Source: CAWCGU01 sp963795195 (GTDB taxonomy: Bacteria > Actinomycetota > Thermoleophilia > Solirubrobacterales > 70-9). Taken from it: a DNA stretch of 64,000 nucleotides. Positions within the stretch are counted from its first letter, which is position 1; each line of letters opens with the position of its first letter. Position numbers and translations under genes: made by a program. This document shows positions 25,120 through 33,998 of this stretch, one piece after another. The DNA lies in contig CAWCGU010000006.1 in NCBI GenBank assembly GCA_963795195.1, forward strand, positions 1,178,001 to 1,242,000, given 5' to 3'. The notes below the pieces were generated by a model. That model did no database searches, had not been told where the DNA came from, and saw only the letters and a list, made by a program, of their open reading frames with translations.

Positions 25120-28100
25120 CTGACCCGAGCAACATAAACGCCCGGGTCGCCGTTCGGTTTCGGACGCAGGATTACGGTGCGCTTCTTGTCGAAGTCGCGG
25201 ATCTTGAGTCGGCCCTCGAACAGTTTGAAGCGGGTGGCCCCGTTGCAGAGGTCCTCGGTTCGCCAGATGGTTCCCTGGACGGTCGCTGAGCCGTTCTGGC
25301 CGCTTGTCTGATGCCCGCCCCCGCCGTTGGCGAAGAGGCCGCCCTGACCAGGCTTCTTCGGTCTCTTCGGGCGCCGGAGCTGGGTCTTTGACCCCGCAAC
25401 CGCAGGCGCTGTCTCACACGAGCCCTCCTCGTGAACGAGCGCCGCCCTTGTTATTCCGCTGCGGGTCTGAGTCAGCCTGAAGACGCCCGCTGAGAAGATG
25501 ATGGAGCGGGTCCGCGTGCCCGACTTGTTTACCGCGGTGATCACCTCGACCTGGGCGCCCTCGGCGGAGGTGTCGACGATCGAGCCCAGTGGAATCGTCT
25601 CGTTCGCTCGTAGCGGGCGGAACCTGTTGGCTCCCGGGGTCTTGATCTTGACCTTGCCCTCGGTGTCGTCGCCGGAGACGCCGCGGTTGTCCTTGATGGG
25701 TTCGGGAGTCCGCTCGGCCTCGGGTTCGATGACGAAGCTCGCCGTGGCCGGGCTGCCGTCACTGTTTCCGGCGGCGTCGACACCCCGGACCTCGAAGGTG
25801 TGAGCGCCCGGGGCGAGACCCGGGTAGCTCATAGGCGAGCTGCAGGGCGTGTAGCCGGCACCGTCGAGCTGACACTCATAGGAGGCCGCGTCCGGCGAGG
25901 TGAACCCGAAGATCGGGTTGGGGTCCTTGCTGGCCGAAGCCGGGCCGAAATCAACGACGGTGTCGGGGGCAACCGTGTCGATGATGAAGGAGCGCGTCTC
26001 AACGCTCTGGTTGCCCGCGGCATCCGTTTGGCGCAGGCGGAAGGTGTACTCGCCGTCGGCGAGTGCGAAGAGCGGCGAGTGGGATCCGATGCCCGAGCAG
26101 GAACCGAACACCGGCAAGCCCTGGTCAATCGAGCACTCAGCGGTCGAGCCCGGCTCGGGATCGAACTCGAAGCTGGGGCTCGGGTTGGCAGTGGCCGTCG
26201 GCGGAGGCGCCGCGGTGATCGCATGGGCACTCGGCGGTTGGGTGTCGACGGTGAAGGTGCGGGCATTCGAGACGCCCGTGTTCGTGGCTGCGTCGGATTG
26301 CTCGGCCCGGGCCGTGTACTCGCCGTCGGCCAGCGGGGTCAAAGCGTCCCCGGAATAGACGCCTCCCCCACCGGCTCCGGCGGCCAGCGTCTGCATCGGC
26401 AGGCCCACCGGGGCCGGGCCCGAGTAGATCCGCACCATGATCGCGGCCTGGTCGTTGGGCGCTGTGCCGGCGGTGCCGCCGAATGTCGGCGTCGGATCGC
26501 TCGTCGCCATGCCGTTGGCCGGAGAGTTCAAGCTGATCGACGGGCTTGTCGTGTCGATGCTGAACGGGCGCGTCGCCGACGGTCCTGTGTTGACCGAGGA
26601 GTCCACGGCTCTGACCTCGAAGGCGTAGGGGCCGTCGGGCAGGTTCGTGTACGCGTCGGGAGGCTGGCAGAGCTCAAAGGGATCGCCCGGATCGACGCGG
26701 CAGCGGTAGGTGGCCGCATCGGGCTCGGAGAAGTCAAAGGACGGGTCATTGTCGTTGGTGAGCCCGTTTGGCCCCGAGGTGATGTTGGGGGCCCCGGGGG
26801 CCGCATTGTCGACGTGGCGCTCGAAAATCGCGATCCCGTGCGAGACGTTCGACGGGATGTAGACGCGCTCGCCGTCCGGGCTGAACTCGGCCGCCACAGG
26901 GTCCATCAGCGCCCTGCCGTCCTCGCAATTACCGATTTGCCCATTTTCGCTGACGCAGCCGTCGGTCGTGGAGCTGAGCGAGATGTCGCCGTCGGGCTCA
27001 AGGTCGAAGATCAGCACGCCATCGTTGGCGGTTCCGGCGTAGAGGTTGCGCCCGTCGGGGCTGATCGAGAGCCGGATCAGGTTCATGCCTCTTGAGATGC
27101 CGCAGCGCTCGTAGTAGGGGAAGGCCGACACGCAGGCCGAGCTGCCGGAGCGCTGGGTCAGCTCGCCCGTAGCGTCGTTGCGGTCGAAGACCGCAATTGC
27201 GCCGCTGCCGGCGGTGTTGGTGCCGACGTAGACGTAGCCGCCGCTGGGGGAAACGGCGATCCCGTTCGGCGAGTCCAAGCCGCGCAACCTCTCGCAGGGC
27301 CCGTCTCCGGTGTGCGAGACGCAGCTCGCCTCCACCAGCGAGCCGTCCGGCTGGATCTCGAGGGTCGTCACCGAGTCCGAGCGGTTGGCGGCGGCGTAGA
27401 CGTGGTCGCCGTCGGGATCCACCGCCAGCGTCTGCGGCCCGACGAGCGGCATCGTGGCGTTGGTGCACTGGTTGTCAGTGCCGGCCGGGAAATCCCTGCC
27501 GTTGTGGGTGATGCAATCCTGCGTCCCGCCAATGCCGGACGGCTGGCTGAGGGCACCGGTTGCTGGGTTCACGTTGACCGCCGCGATCCCGCTGCTGCCG
27601 TTGTACGCCGAGCCGACGTAGATGTGCTGGCCATCCGCGGTCATCACCATGTCGTTGAAGGCGTTCATGCCGCGGCCGTTGAAGCAGAGAAAACTGCCGT
27701 TCTCGTTGATGCAGCCCGTTGGCCCACCGATTGTCGTCAAGAGGCCGGTGACCGTGTCGCGATCGAAGGCTGCGACGGAGTTGCTGACTCCGCCACCGAC
27801 GTAGACAAACTCGCCGTCGGGGCTGACGGCGACACCGTTGGCCCCGCCGATCTGCCCAGCCACCGCCTCACAATTGACCGGATCGTTGATGGCCCCACTG
27901 CCCTCCTTGCAGGCTCCGGTTCCCGTCAAGCTCGTCAGTTCGCCCGTACCCGGATTGACGGTGTAGGCCGTGAGCGTGCTGGCGCGCGTGACCAGATATC
28001 CAAAAGCCCCATCAGGAGAGAGAGCGAACGCAGACGCTGCGTTCAGCGCTCCTGTCGGCTGCGGTGAGTCTGTGCACGCCCCCGCCGTCCCAGCTGGGAA

Positions 28101-30140
28101 GTCAAGGCCGGCGTCGGTGATACAACCCGCTAGTCCCGGCAGCTGCTCGAGGTCGCCGTATGTCGTCGCGCCGGGGCCGTAGAGGACGACCTTGAAGCTG
28201 CGCGGCCCGAGGCTCGTCCCGACCGTCAGGGTCGCGTTGCTCGCGAGACTCTCCGGCGAGAACTCGATGCCGACCTCACAGTCGGCCATGTAGACGAGCG
28301 GGTCCTCCTCGCAGCCGTCGGTGATCGCGAAGCGGCCCGAGTCAACACCGCCGATGGCGAGACCGGTGATCGACTGGTCGCGTTGTTCTCTATCAAGGTT
28401 GGTGATCGTGACCGATGCGGTCGCACTTCCCCCCACCGCGGTCGTCGGGAACGACAGGTCATACCCGGGGAAGATCACGGGCAGGCCGGAATACAGCAGA
28501 TCGACCATGCCCGAGTCTGTGCCGTTGGCGTCAGCCCCGACGGACGCGACCAGCAGGATGTCGTGAGTGAAGTTGAACATCTCGATCGAGCCGATGTAGT
28601 TGCCCGCATAGTCATCCTGGGCAGCCCCGCCGATCCGGAGGCCACGATCGTCCGCGCTGCCGAGGATGTCGCTGACGTCGAGGTCGCCAGGATCGCCCTC
28701 GTCGCGCCCGTAGACGACGTACGCCGCCCCTGAGTCGGTCGCGTTGATGTCTGCGTAGGGTGCGCCGACTGCAACATCATCGCGTCCGTCTCCGTCGATG
28801 TCGCCGACGCCCGCCACCGCCCACCCGAAGCAATCCCCCGCGACATCGCCGGTTATCTGCTGAGCGCGTGATCCCGGCGTCAGCAGGTCTAGGTCCGCCG
28901 GGTCTCCGCCGCCGCCCTCGCCGTAGACGACGTAGGCCATCCCCGGGCCGGCACAGCCGAGGTTGCCGACGTCGGGTGCGCCGACAACGATGTCGTCGTT
29001 GCCATCGGCGTTCACGTCGCCGGCCCCGTCGACGCTCCAGCCGGTCAGGAAGTTCTCGCCCGCACCGGGCATGACCATTCCGCGCGCCTGATCGGAGGGC
29101 GACCCCCCGGTCAGCGCCCCAAGCCCAAGATCATCGGGGTCAGGGTCATCCTCGCCGTAGACGACGTAGGCGGCGCCCGCAAAGGGATTGCCTCCCTGGG
29201 TCGAGTGGTACGCGCTGAGGAGAATGTCGTCGAAGCCGTCGCCGTTGAAGTCGCCTGCGCTCGCGGTGCTAAACCCGACGCCGTCGATGGCGGCGACTCC
29301 GGTGAACTGCGCGCCAAGCGCCGCCGGCCCGCCGGCGAGGCTGATGTCGGGGACGTCGCCTCCTGGTGGTGCCTGACCGTAGATCACGTAGGCGTGTCCG
29401 GGGCTCGCGCCCGCTCCGCACCCGTAGGCACCGACTAGGAGGTCGTCGCGACCGTCGTCGTTGAAATCGCCGGCGGGCGAAACCGAGCCCTCCCAGCCGA
29501 GGCAGCTTTCGGCTGCGGCGCCGTCGATGCGAAAGCCCCGCGAATTGGCGGTGGTCGTCAGGTTGGCCAGGTTCAGATCCGCAATGTCATCAGCGCCCGT
29601 GATGGCGCCCAGGGGGTTGAGAGGCTGCTCACCGTAGATGACGTAGACGCTGCCCGAATTCGTAAAGCCGTTGTCCGCGCCGGGCGCGCTGACGTAGATG
29701 TCGTCAAAACCGTCGCCATTGATGTCACCGGCGGCTCCGACGTCGTGGCCGGCGATGTCCCCGGCTGCGACGCCGTTGATGCGGAAGCCCCTGAACGTCT
29801 GGGCAGGGCTGCCCGTCGTGATCGTGTCCAGGCTGGTGTCGGAGATTCCCTCCCAGCCGTAGATGACGATGGCCGACCCCGAGTCCGCCCCCGACTGTTC
29901 GCTGCCAGCTTGGCCGATGATGATGTCGGGGTAGCCGTCGCCGTTGACGTCACCGGCATCGTCCGTGGCGCCTGCGAAGTCTCCGGCCGCCGCGCCGCTG
30001 TAGCGAAACGTGTCGTCAGCCAGGAGGTCCCAGTCGGCGGTTGCGTAGGCGGATGCGGGCATCAGCAGGCAGGCAAGCGATGCCGCTGATGCGGCAAGTC
30101 TGAGCGACCCCGGTCGCCGGACGTCGAACTCCCCAATCAA
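25116..30140 (-). CDS. Giant secreted protein: FG-GAP propeller, second propeller, Ig-like repeats, FecR-like C-terminus
   Basis: 1,674 residues. TTG 30140 is followed by a signal peptide ending ASAYA; an AGGAGGGG box lies about 12 nt upstream. Residues about 40-560 hold six canonical FG-GAP repeats with DxDxDG calcium loops (GDVNGDGYPD, GDINGDGFDD, GDFNDDGRDD and so on) and a degenerate seventh, as in integrin-type propellers. An ASH-like segment follows, then a YVTN/lactonase-type propeller (VSPDGEFVYVGGG and similar), three to four Ig-like repeats (FDFSEPDAATYRC type) and a FecR-like domain (about 1500-1600: NETIPLGSIVDTSAEGAQV). It is translationally coupled to the NTF2-like and CHASE2 cyclase genes. 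Adhesion or extracellular sensing is inferred. Confidence 0.85.
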   Translation of the reverse strand: MIGEFDVRRPGSLRLAASAASLACLLMPASAYATADWDLLADDTFRYSGAAAGDFAGATDDAGDVNGDGYPDIIIGQAGSEQSGADSGSAIVIYGWEGISDTSLDTITTGSPAQTFRGFRINGVAAGDIAGHDVGAAGDINGDGFDDIYVSAPGADNGFTNSGSVYVIYGEQPLNPLGAITGADDIADLNLANLTTTANSRGFRIDGAAAESCLGWEGSVSPAGDFNDDGRDDLLVGAYGCGAGASPGHAYVIYGQAPPGGDVPDISLAGGPAALGAQFTGVAAIDGVGFSTASAGDFNGDGFDDILLSAYHSTQGGNPFAGAAYVVYGEDDPDPDDLGLGALTGGSPSDQARGMVMPGAGENFLTGWSVDGAGDVNADGNDDIVVGAPDVGNLGCAGPGMAYVVYGEGGGGDPADLDLLTPGSRAQQITGDVAGDCFGWAVAGVGDIDGDGRDDVAVGAPYADINATDSGAAYVVYGRDEGDPGDLDVSDILGSADDRGLRIGGAAQDDYAGNYIGSIEMFNFTHDILLVASVGADANGTDSGMVDLLYSGLPVIFPGYDLSFPTTAVGGSATASVTITNLDREQRDQSITGLAIGGVDSGRFAITDGCEEDPLVYMADCEVGIEFSPESLASNATLTVGTSLGPRSFKVVLYGPGATTYGDLEQLPGLAGCITDAGLDFPAGTAGACTDSPQPTGALNAASAFALSPDGAFGYLVTRASTLTAYTVNPGTGELTSLTGTGACKEGSGAINDPVNCEAVAGQIGGANGVAVSPDGEFVYVGGGVSNSVAAFDRDTVTGLLTTIGGPTGCINENGSFLCFNGRGMNAFNDMVMTADGQHIYVGSAYNGSSGIAAVNVNPATGALSQPSGIGGTQDCITHNGRDFPAGTDNQCTNATMPLVGPQTLAVDPDGDHVYAAANRSDSVTTLEIQPDGSLVEASCVSHTGDGPCERLRGLDSPNGIAVSPSGGYVYVGTNTAGSGAIAVFDRNDATGELTQRSGSSACVSAFPYYERCGISRGMNLIRLSISPDGRNLYAGTANDGVLIFDLEPDGDISLSSTTDGCVSENGQIGNCEDGRALMDPVAAEFSPDGERVYIPSNVSHGIAIFERHVDNAAPGAPNITSGPNGLTNDNDPSFDFSEPDAATYRCRVDPGDPFELCQPPDAYTNLPDGPYAFEVRAVDSSVNTGPSATRPFSIDTTSPSISLNSPANGMATSDPTPTFGGTAGTAPNDQAAIMVRIYSGPAPVGLPMQTLAAGAGGGGVYSGDALTPLADGEYTARAEQSDAATNTGVSNARTFTVDTQPPSAHAITAAPPPTATANPSPSFEFDPEPGSTAECSIDQGLPVFGSCSGIGSHSPLFALADGEYTFRLRQTDAAGNQSVETRSFIIDTVAPDTVVDFGPASASKDPNPIFGFTSPDAASYECQLDGAGYTPCSSPMSYPGLAPGAHTFEVRGVDAAGNSDGSPATASFVIEPEAERTPEPIKDNRGVSGDDTEGKVKIKTPGANRFRPLRANETIPLGSIVDTSAEGAQVEVITAVNKSGTRTRSIIFSAGVFRLTQTRSGITRAALVHEEGSCETAPAVAGSKTQLRRPKRPKKPGQGGLFANGGGGHQTSGQNGSATVQGTIWRTEDLCNGATRFKLFEGRLKIRDFDKKRTVILRPKPNGDPGVYVARVR

Positions 30141-30209
30141 CTGATCCCCAATCCCCTCCTATGGGCTGTGGTCAATGGTACGCACCGATGGTGGCAGCAT
30201 GAGCCGGCA

Positions 30210-30252
30210 GCGCGCGTGAGCGCGGTCACAATGTGACGTCACTCACGCGCGC
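30210..30252. promoter_or_regulatory. Nested palindrome upstream of the propeller/CHASE2 operon
   Basis: Outer arms GCGCGCGTGAG (30210-30220) and CTCACGCGCGC (30242-30252) and inner arms GTCAC (30225-30229) and GTGAC (30233-30237) share one centre at 30231. It lies between the stop of the acyltransferase-like gene and the start of the giant secreted protein, so it may be a terminator for the former, an operator for the latter, or both. Confidence 0.65.
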
Positions 30253-30287
30253 TTCTCAGGTGCTAACCCGAGAAATCAGGGAAAAGA

Positions 30288-31415
30288 TCAGGGAAGCGGG
30301 CGCTCGTAGATCCGGTAGCGCTTGGAAACCGTGCCGCCCATGCCCTCCATCGCGCGGTTCATCGCCTCGTTCGTCTCAAGGATCCAGCCGGTGTGGCCGC
30401 CCTTTTCGCGGGCGACGGCGGCGACTTGGCGGTGCTTGACGTAGAAGGCGGCGGCGGTGCCGGTGTGCTGGTGCGCCGGCAGGACTCCAAGGGCGAACAC
30501 CCGGACAGCGTCGATCTTGCGCCGGCCCGTCAGGAAATGCCACCAGCCGAATGGCAAGAGGCGTCCCTTCATCTTGATCAGCACCTGATTTATGTCAGGC
30601 AGCGTCAACGCCGCCCCGATCACCTCCCCGTCCTTCTCGGCGATCATCGTCCACTGCTCCTCCAGCACCGGCTTCAGGTTTTTGGCCTGGAAGTCGACCT
30701 CGGCGTCGGTGATCGGGACGAAGCCCCAGTTTTGGCCCCAGGCCTCGTTGTAGACGTCCGTGAAGCGCTTGACCTCTGCCTTGAGGTCTGACTTTCGCAT
30801 CGCGCGGATGGTGACGCCGTGCTCGGTCTCGGCCTTGAGCGCCGCCTCCTCGATGAAGTCGTGAAAGTTGTTGCCCTGCTTGAGGTCGCCGAGCCAGAGG
30901 TCCCACATCAACAGGTCCATCACCTTCGTCAGCGACTGGGCCTCTAAAAGCTCGCCGTAGTAGGGCGGGTGCCAGGGCTCGAGGATCATTGCCGGCTCGT
31001 CGAAGCCATCGACGAGTACGCCGCACTCGTCGTTGGTCGTGAAGTCCATCGGGCCGATGATGCGCTCACGGCCTCGTTTGCTGAGCCAAGCGGCGGCCGT
31101 GTCGAGCAGCGCCTTGGCGGCCTCTGGATCGTTCTCGCACTCAAAGAGCCCGAAGAAGCCGTCGTTGCCGCCGCGGTACTCGTCCCAGCGCTCGTCGATG
31201 TGGGCGCAGCAGCGGCCGACGAGCTGCCGGTCGCGCTCCGCGAGGAAGTACTCGCACTCCGCGTGCTCGAAGAAGGGATTCTTGTTGCGGTCCAGGAACG
31301 CGCGGCGCTCGAAGACGAGCGGCGGCACCCAGCGCTTGCTCGAAGCGTGGAGCCGGAAGGGCAGCTTGATGAAGCGGGTCATGTCGCCTCGCCCGGCGAC
31401 CGGTCTGACTGTCAC
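30288..31415 (-). CDS. GNAT-like acyltransferase, candidate bacterial ceramide synthase
   Basis: 375 residues, soluble. PFRLHASSKRWVPPL, RKNPFFEHAE-like text (DRNKNPFFEHAECEYFLAER) and GPMDFTTNDECGVLVDGFD belong to a large uncharacterised GNAT-type family. As I recall, this family includes the Caulobacter acyl-CoA-dependent ceramide synthase, but I could not verify that by search. GTG 31415 keeps the conserved TVRPVAGRGD opening; ATG 31382 is an alternative. It is divergent from a serine-palmitoyltransferase-type gene, with 49 bp between starts, which supports a joint role in sphingoid-base N-acylation. Confidence 0.7.
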   Translation of the reverse strand: MTVRPVAGRGDMTRFIKLPFRLHASSKRWVPPLVFERRAFLDRNKNPFFEHAECEYFLAERDRQLVGRCCAHIDERWDEYRGGNDGFFGLFECENDPEAAKALLDTAAAWLSKRGRERIIGPMDFTTNDECGVLVDGFDEPAMILEPWHPPYYGELLEAQSLTKVMDLLMWDLWLGDLKQGNNFHDFIEEAALKAETEHGVTIRAMRKSDLKAEVKRFTDVYNEAWGQNWGFVPITDAEVDFQAKNLKPVLEEQWTMIAEKDGEVIGAALTLPDINQVLIKMKGRLLPFGWWHFLTGRRKIDAVRVFALGVLPAHQHTGTAAAFYVKHRQVAAVAREKGGHTGWILETNEAMNRAMEGMGGTVSKRYRIYERPLP

Positions 31416-31464
31416 AGCCACGCGCCGCACACTATCCGGGGACGAGGTTGCCAGACTCTTGGCC

Positions 31465-32721
31465 ATGAGCGAAGCCACTTCAGCACCCAAGGACGTCTTT
31501 GAGAAGGCCCGCACCCATGATCGCCTCGAACAGCTGGCGGCGGCCAAGGAGGCAGACCTCCTGCCCTACTTCAAGGTGCTCACGTCCGAGGCGGGCCCTG
31601 TGGTCGAGATGGAGGGCCGGGAGACGATCATGCTCGGCTCCAACAACTACCTGGGCCTGACGGGCGACCCGCGCGTCAAGGCCGCGGCTCGCGACGCCCT
31701 CGAGCGGTACGGCACGGCGCTGACCGGTTCACGGCTGCTCAACGGCACGATCCCCCTCCACCTCGAGCTCGAGCGCGAGATCGCCGACTGGATGCACACG
31801 GAGGACGCGATCGTCTTCTCGACCGGCTACGGCGCCAACCTCGGCGCGATCGGGACGATTCTCGAACCCGGTGACACGGTCATCTGCGACTCGGGCGATC
31901 ACGCTTCGATCCTCGACGGCTGCCGACTCTCTGGCGCCAAGCTGCGGCCGTTCCGCCACAACCAGATGGCGAAGCTCGAGAAGATGCTTCAGCGCGCCGC
32001 TGAGGACGGCGGTGGGGTGCTGGTGGTCGTTGACGGCGTCTTCTCGATGGAGGGCGACATCGCACCGCTGCCGGAGATCGCCGACCTCTGCGAGCGCTTC
32101 GGCGCCCGGCTGATGGTCGACGAGGCCCACGGCGTTGGCGTGCTCGGAGAGCGCGGCGCCGGGGCCTGCGAGCTCTTCGGGATCGAGGACCGGGTCGACC
32201 TGCGCATGGGGACGTTCTCCAAGAGCCTGGCATCCTGCGGCGGCTTCATCGCCGGCTCCGAGGAGGTGATCGAGTACCTGCGGATCGCTTCGCGGGCGTT
32301 CATCTTCACCGCCTCAGCGGTCCCGGCCGCTGTCGGGGCGGCGCTGGCGGCTTTGCGGGTGATCCGCGAGGAGGGACCGGCGCTTTTCGAGCTGGTGCTC
32401 GACAACGCCCGCTACCTGCATGCCGGCTTCACGGAACTGGGACTGAGGGTCGTCGAGCCGACGACCCTCGGGGACGGTAGTCAGGCGCTGACCCCGGTCG
32501 TCCCGGTTGTGGTCGGCGAGGACTGGCAGGCTGTGCTTCTCTGGAAGGCGCTCTTCGACGAGGGCGTCTACACCAACGTCGCCATCCATCCGGCGGTGCC
32601 GCCTGGAGGAGCGCTGCTGCGAACCAGCCTGATGGCGACACACGAGCGCGAGCACCTCGACCGGGCTCTCGAAATCTTCGCCCGGGTGATCCAGCGATTC
32701 CCCGACCTTCCGAGTTCTTAA
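31465..32721 (+). CDS. PLP-dependent alpha-oxoamine synthase (serine palmitoyltransferase/KBL/BioF type)
   Basis: Condenses an amino acid with an acyl-CoA, 418 residues. SNNYLGLTGDPRV, DEAHGVGVLGERGAG and the PLP lysine Lys253 in GTFSKSLASCGGF are intact. Sequence alone does not separate 8-amino-7-oxononanoate synthase, 2-amino-3-ketobutyrate ligase and serine palmitoyltransferase. No other biotin gene is near. The divergent acyltransferase makes a sphingolipid role the more interesting option. ATG 31465 is the family start; frames from 31033 are antisense to the neighbour. Confidence 0.82.
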   Translation: MSEATSAPKDVFEKARTHDRLEQLAAAKEADLLPYFKVLTSEAGPVVEMEGRETIMLGSNNYLGLTGDPRVKAAARDALERYGTALTGSRLLNGTIPLHLELEREIADWMHTEDAIVFSTGYGANLGAIGTILEPGDTVICDSGDHASILDGCRLSGAKLRPFRHNQMAKLEKMLQRAAEDGGGVLVVVDGVFSMEGDIAPLPEIADLCERFGARLMVDEAHGVGVLGERGAGACELFGIEDRVDLRMGTFSKSLASCGGFIAGSEEVIEYLRIASRAFIFTASAVPAAVGAALAALRVIREEGPALFELVLDNARYLHAGFTELGLRVVEPTTLGDGSQALTPVVPVVVGEDWQAVLLWKALFDEGVYTNVAIHPAVPPGGALLRTSLMATHEREHLDRALEIFARVIQRFPDLPSS

Positions 32722-33031
32722 CGGCCGTCCAAGTTTTCCCCCTAATCGGGTAGTTCCGCCTTGTCCAGATTTTCACAAGGTGTTTCGGTGAAGGAAAACC
32801 GTGCTCTTAGCGGACGACCTGTGTTCCAATTCCGTCCGATCGCTGTCATTCACCCCTCTGAGTGAATAACTTCTCACGCGCCGGTCGCACTCGGGGCAAG
32901 GGAGCGGACCGGGACGGATCAAGACTCACCAATCTGTCCCCTCCTAGGGGCCTGGGCTCGGCCCAATTCCCGATGCGTCGGCACGCTGTTCAGACCCTAA
33001 AGCCTCACTGACACTCGGAGGAGGAGTGACG
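32722..33031. other. Long untranslated leader region upstream of the integration host factor gene
   Basis: 310 bp without a credible gene and lower in GC than its surroundings. It holds small inverted repeats: CCTTGT/ACAAGG near 32761-32781, ATTCAC/GTGAAT near 32850-32869 and CCCCT/AGGGG near 32940-32952, plus the ribosome site GGAGGAGG just before 33032. This is the likely promoter and 5' UTR of the integration host factor gene. Confidence 0.6.
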
Positions 33032-33370
33032 ATGGAAGCTGCCTCAACGGCCGCCACTGCAGCAACGCCTCAGCACATGCAGGCTCTTGCCTATGCCAAC
33101 CGTGTTCGACTTGCAAGAGCGGCACTGAAGCGATCCGTACAGGCCGGGGAGGTACACGTCGGTGAAGTGATCCGGGGCTGTCCCTGGGAAGCCGAGACGA
33201 TGAGCGTTTCCGAGCTGCTGCGCTCCCAGCGCCGCTGGGGCCGCACCCGCGCCCGCAAGCTGCTCACCTCACTGTCGCTGAACGAAACCCGCCAGATCGG
33301 TCGGCTCACCGAGCGCCAACGCCTGCTGCTCGCCCATGAGCTGGAGTACAAGGTCCCAAACAACGGTTAG
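33032..33370 (+). CDS. mihF: Integration host factor, actinobacterial type
   Basis: Small nucleoid protein, 112 residues. The S13-like helix-two-turn-helix region RSQRRWGRTRARKLLTSLSL and the preceding VHVGEVIRG are typical of actinobacterial mIHF, an essential DNA-bending protein. ATG 33032 has an excellent GGAGGAGG site; GTG 33026 is possible but worse spaced. This gene is one of the best lineage markers in the window. It is monocistronic with a long leader. Confidence 0.88.
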   Translation: MEAASTAATAATPQHMQALAYANRVRLARAALKRSVQAGEVHVGEVIRGCPWEAETMSVSELLRSQRRWGRTRARKLLTSLSLNETRQIGRLTERQRLLLAHELEYKVPNNG

Positions 33371-33425
33371 CCGGACCAGACCGGGTGGCGGCGTCCAGCC
33401 GTCACCCGGGAGCGGGGCCCAGTGG

Positions 33426-33998
33426 TTAGCGCTTCCTCGGGGCCTTCACACGGAACGCGCGCCCTCCGGACCGAGCGCTGAAGAGCTTCGTCAGCCCGAA
33501 CGCCGAGCCTCCGAAGATCATGGCGCCCAACGCCAGACGCGCGACGGGGGGGAACGACGACGGCGCCGCGTAAAACAAACCCCCGAGGACCGCCACCGTC
33601 GGTAGCGCTGACAGCACCAGCGTGTGCGACTTGTAGCCGGCGACGTGCTCGCGGACCGCGATCTCGAGCCCTCCCAGCGAGCAGAGAAAGAGGCCGGCGA
33701 TGATCGTGATCACCTTCGTGCCGTCGTCGGAGACGAAGAAGAAGCCGACAATCAAGACGATGATTCCACCCAGGATCGCCAACTCGACCAGCGGGAACTT
33801 CCCCCAAGGCGGGAGCGGGGCGTCTTCGGCCTGGGGCCGGTGCTTGGGGCGCGACCGCGCCTTTGCCGCAGAGGCGTTGGCGCGCGGCGCCCCTGCCTCA
33901 GCCTTCTCGGGGCTTACCTCGGCCGGCTGACCGCTGTCTGCAGCAGCCCTCTCAAGCCGCTTGGCTCGCTGCTTTCGCTTGCGTTCCCTGGAGGCCAC
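33426..33998 (-). CDS. Basic-tailed four-helix membrane protein
   Basis: 190 residues. A strongly basic, Ala-rich cytosolic N-terminus (1-60, ERKRKQRAKRLERAA) precedes about four transmembrane helices (about 70-88, 97-110, 125-142, 150-168) and a basic C-terminus ending KAPRKR. No family recognised. Its first 47 bp overlap the end of the upstream gene on the same strand, so they are probably coexpressed. Confidence 0.75.
   Translation of the reverse strand: MASRERKRKQRAKRLERAAADSGQPAEVSPEKAEAGAPRANASAAKARSRPKHRPQAEDAPLPPWGKFPLVELAILGGIIVLIVGFFFVSDDGTKVITIIAGLFLCSLGGLEIAVREHVAGYKSHTLVLSALPTVAVLGGLFYAAPSSFPPVARLALGAMIFGGSAFGLTKLFSARSGGRAFRVKAPRKR

Noticed and set aside
25800..27095. 431-codon plus-strand frame
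   Set aside because: Antisense to the Ig-like part of the giant secreted protein; Gly/Arg/Val-rich shadow without homology.
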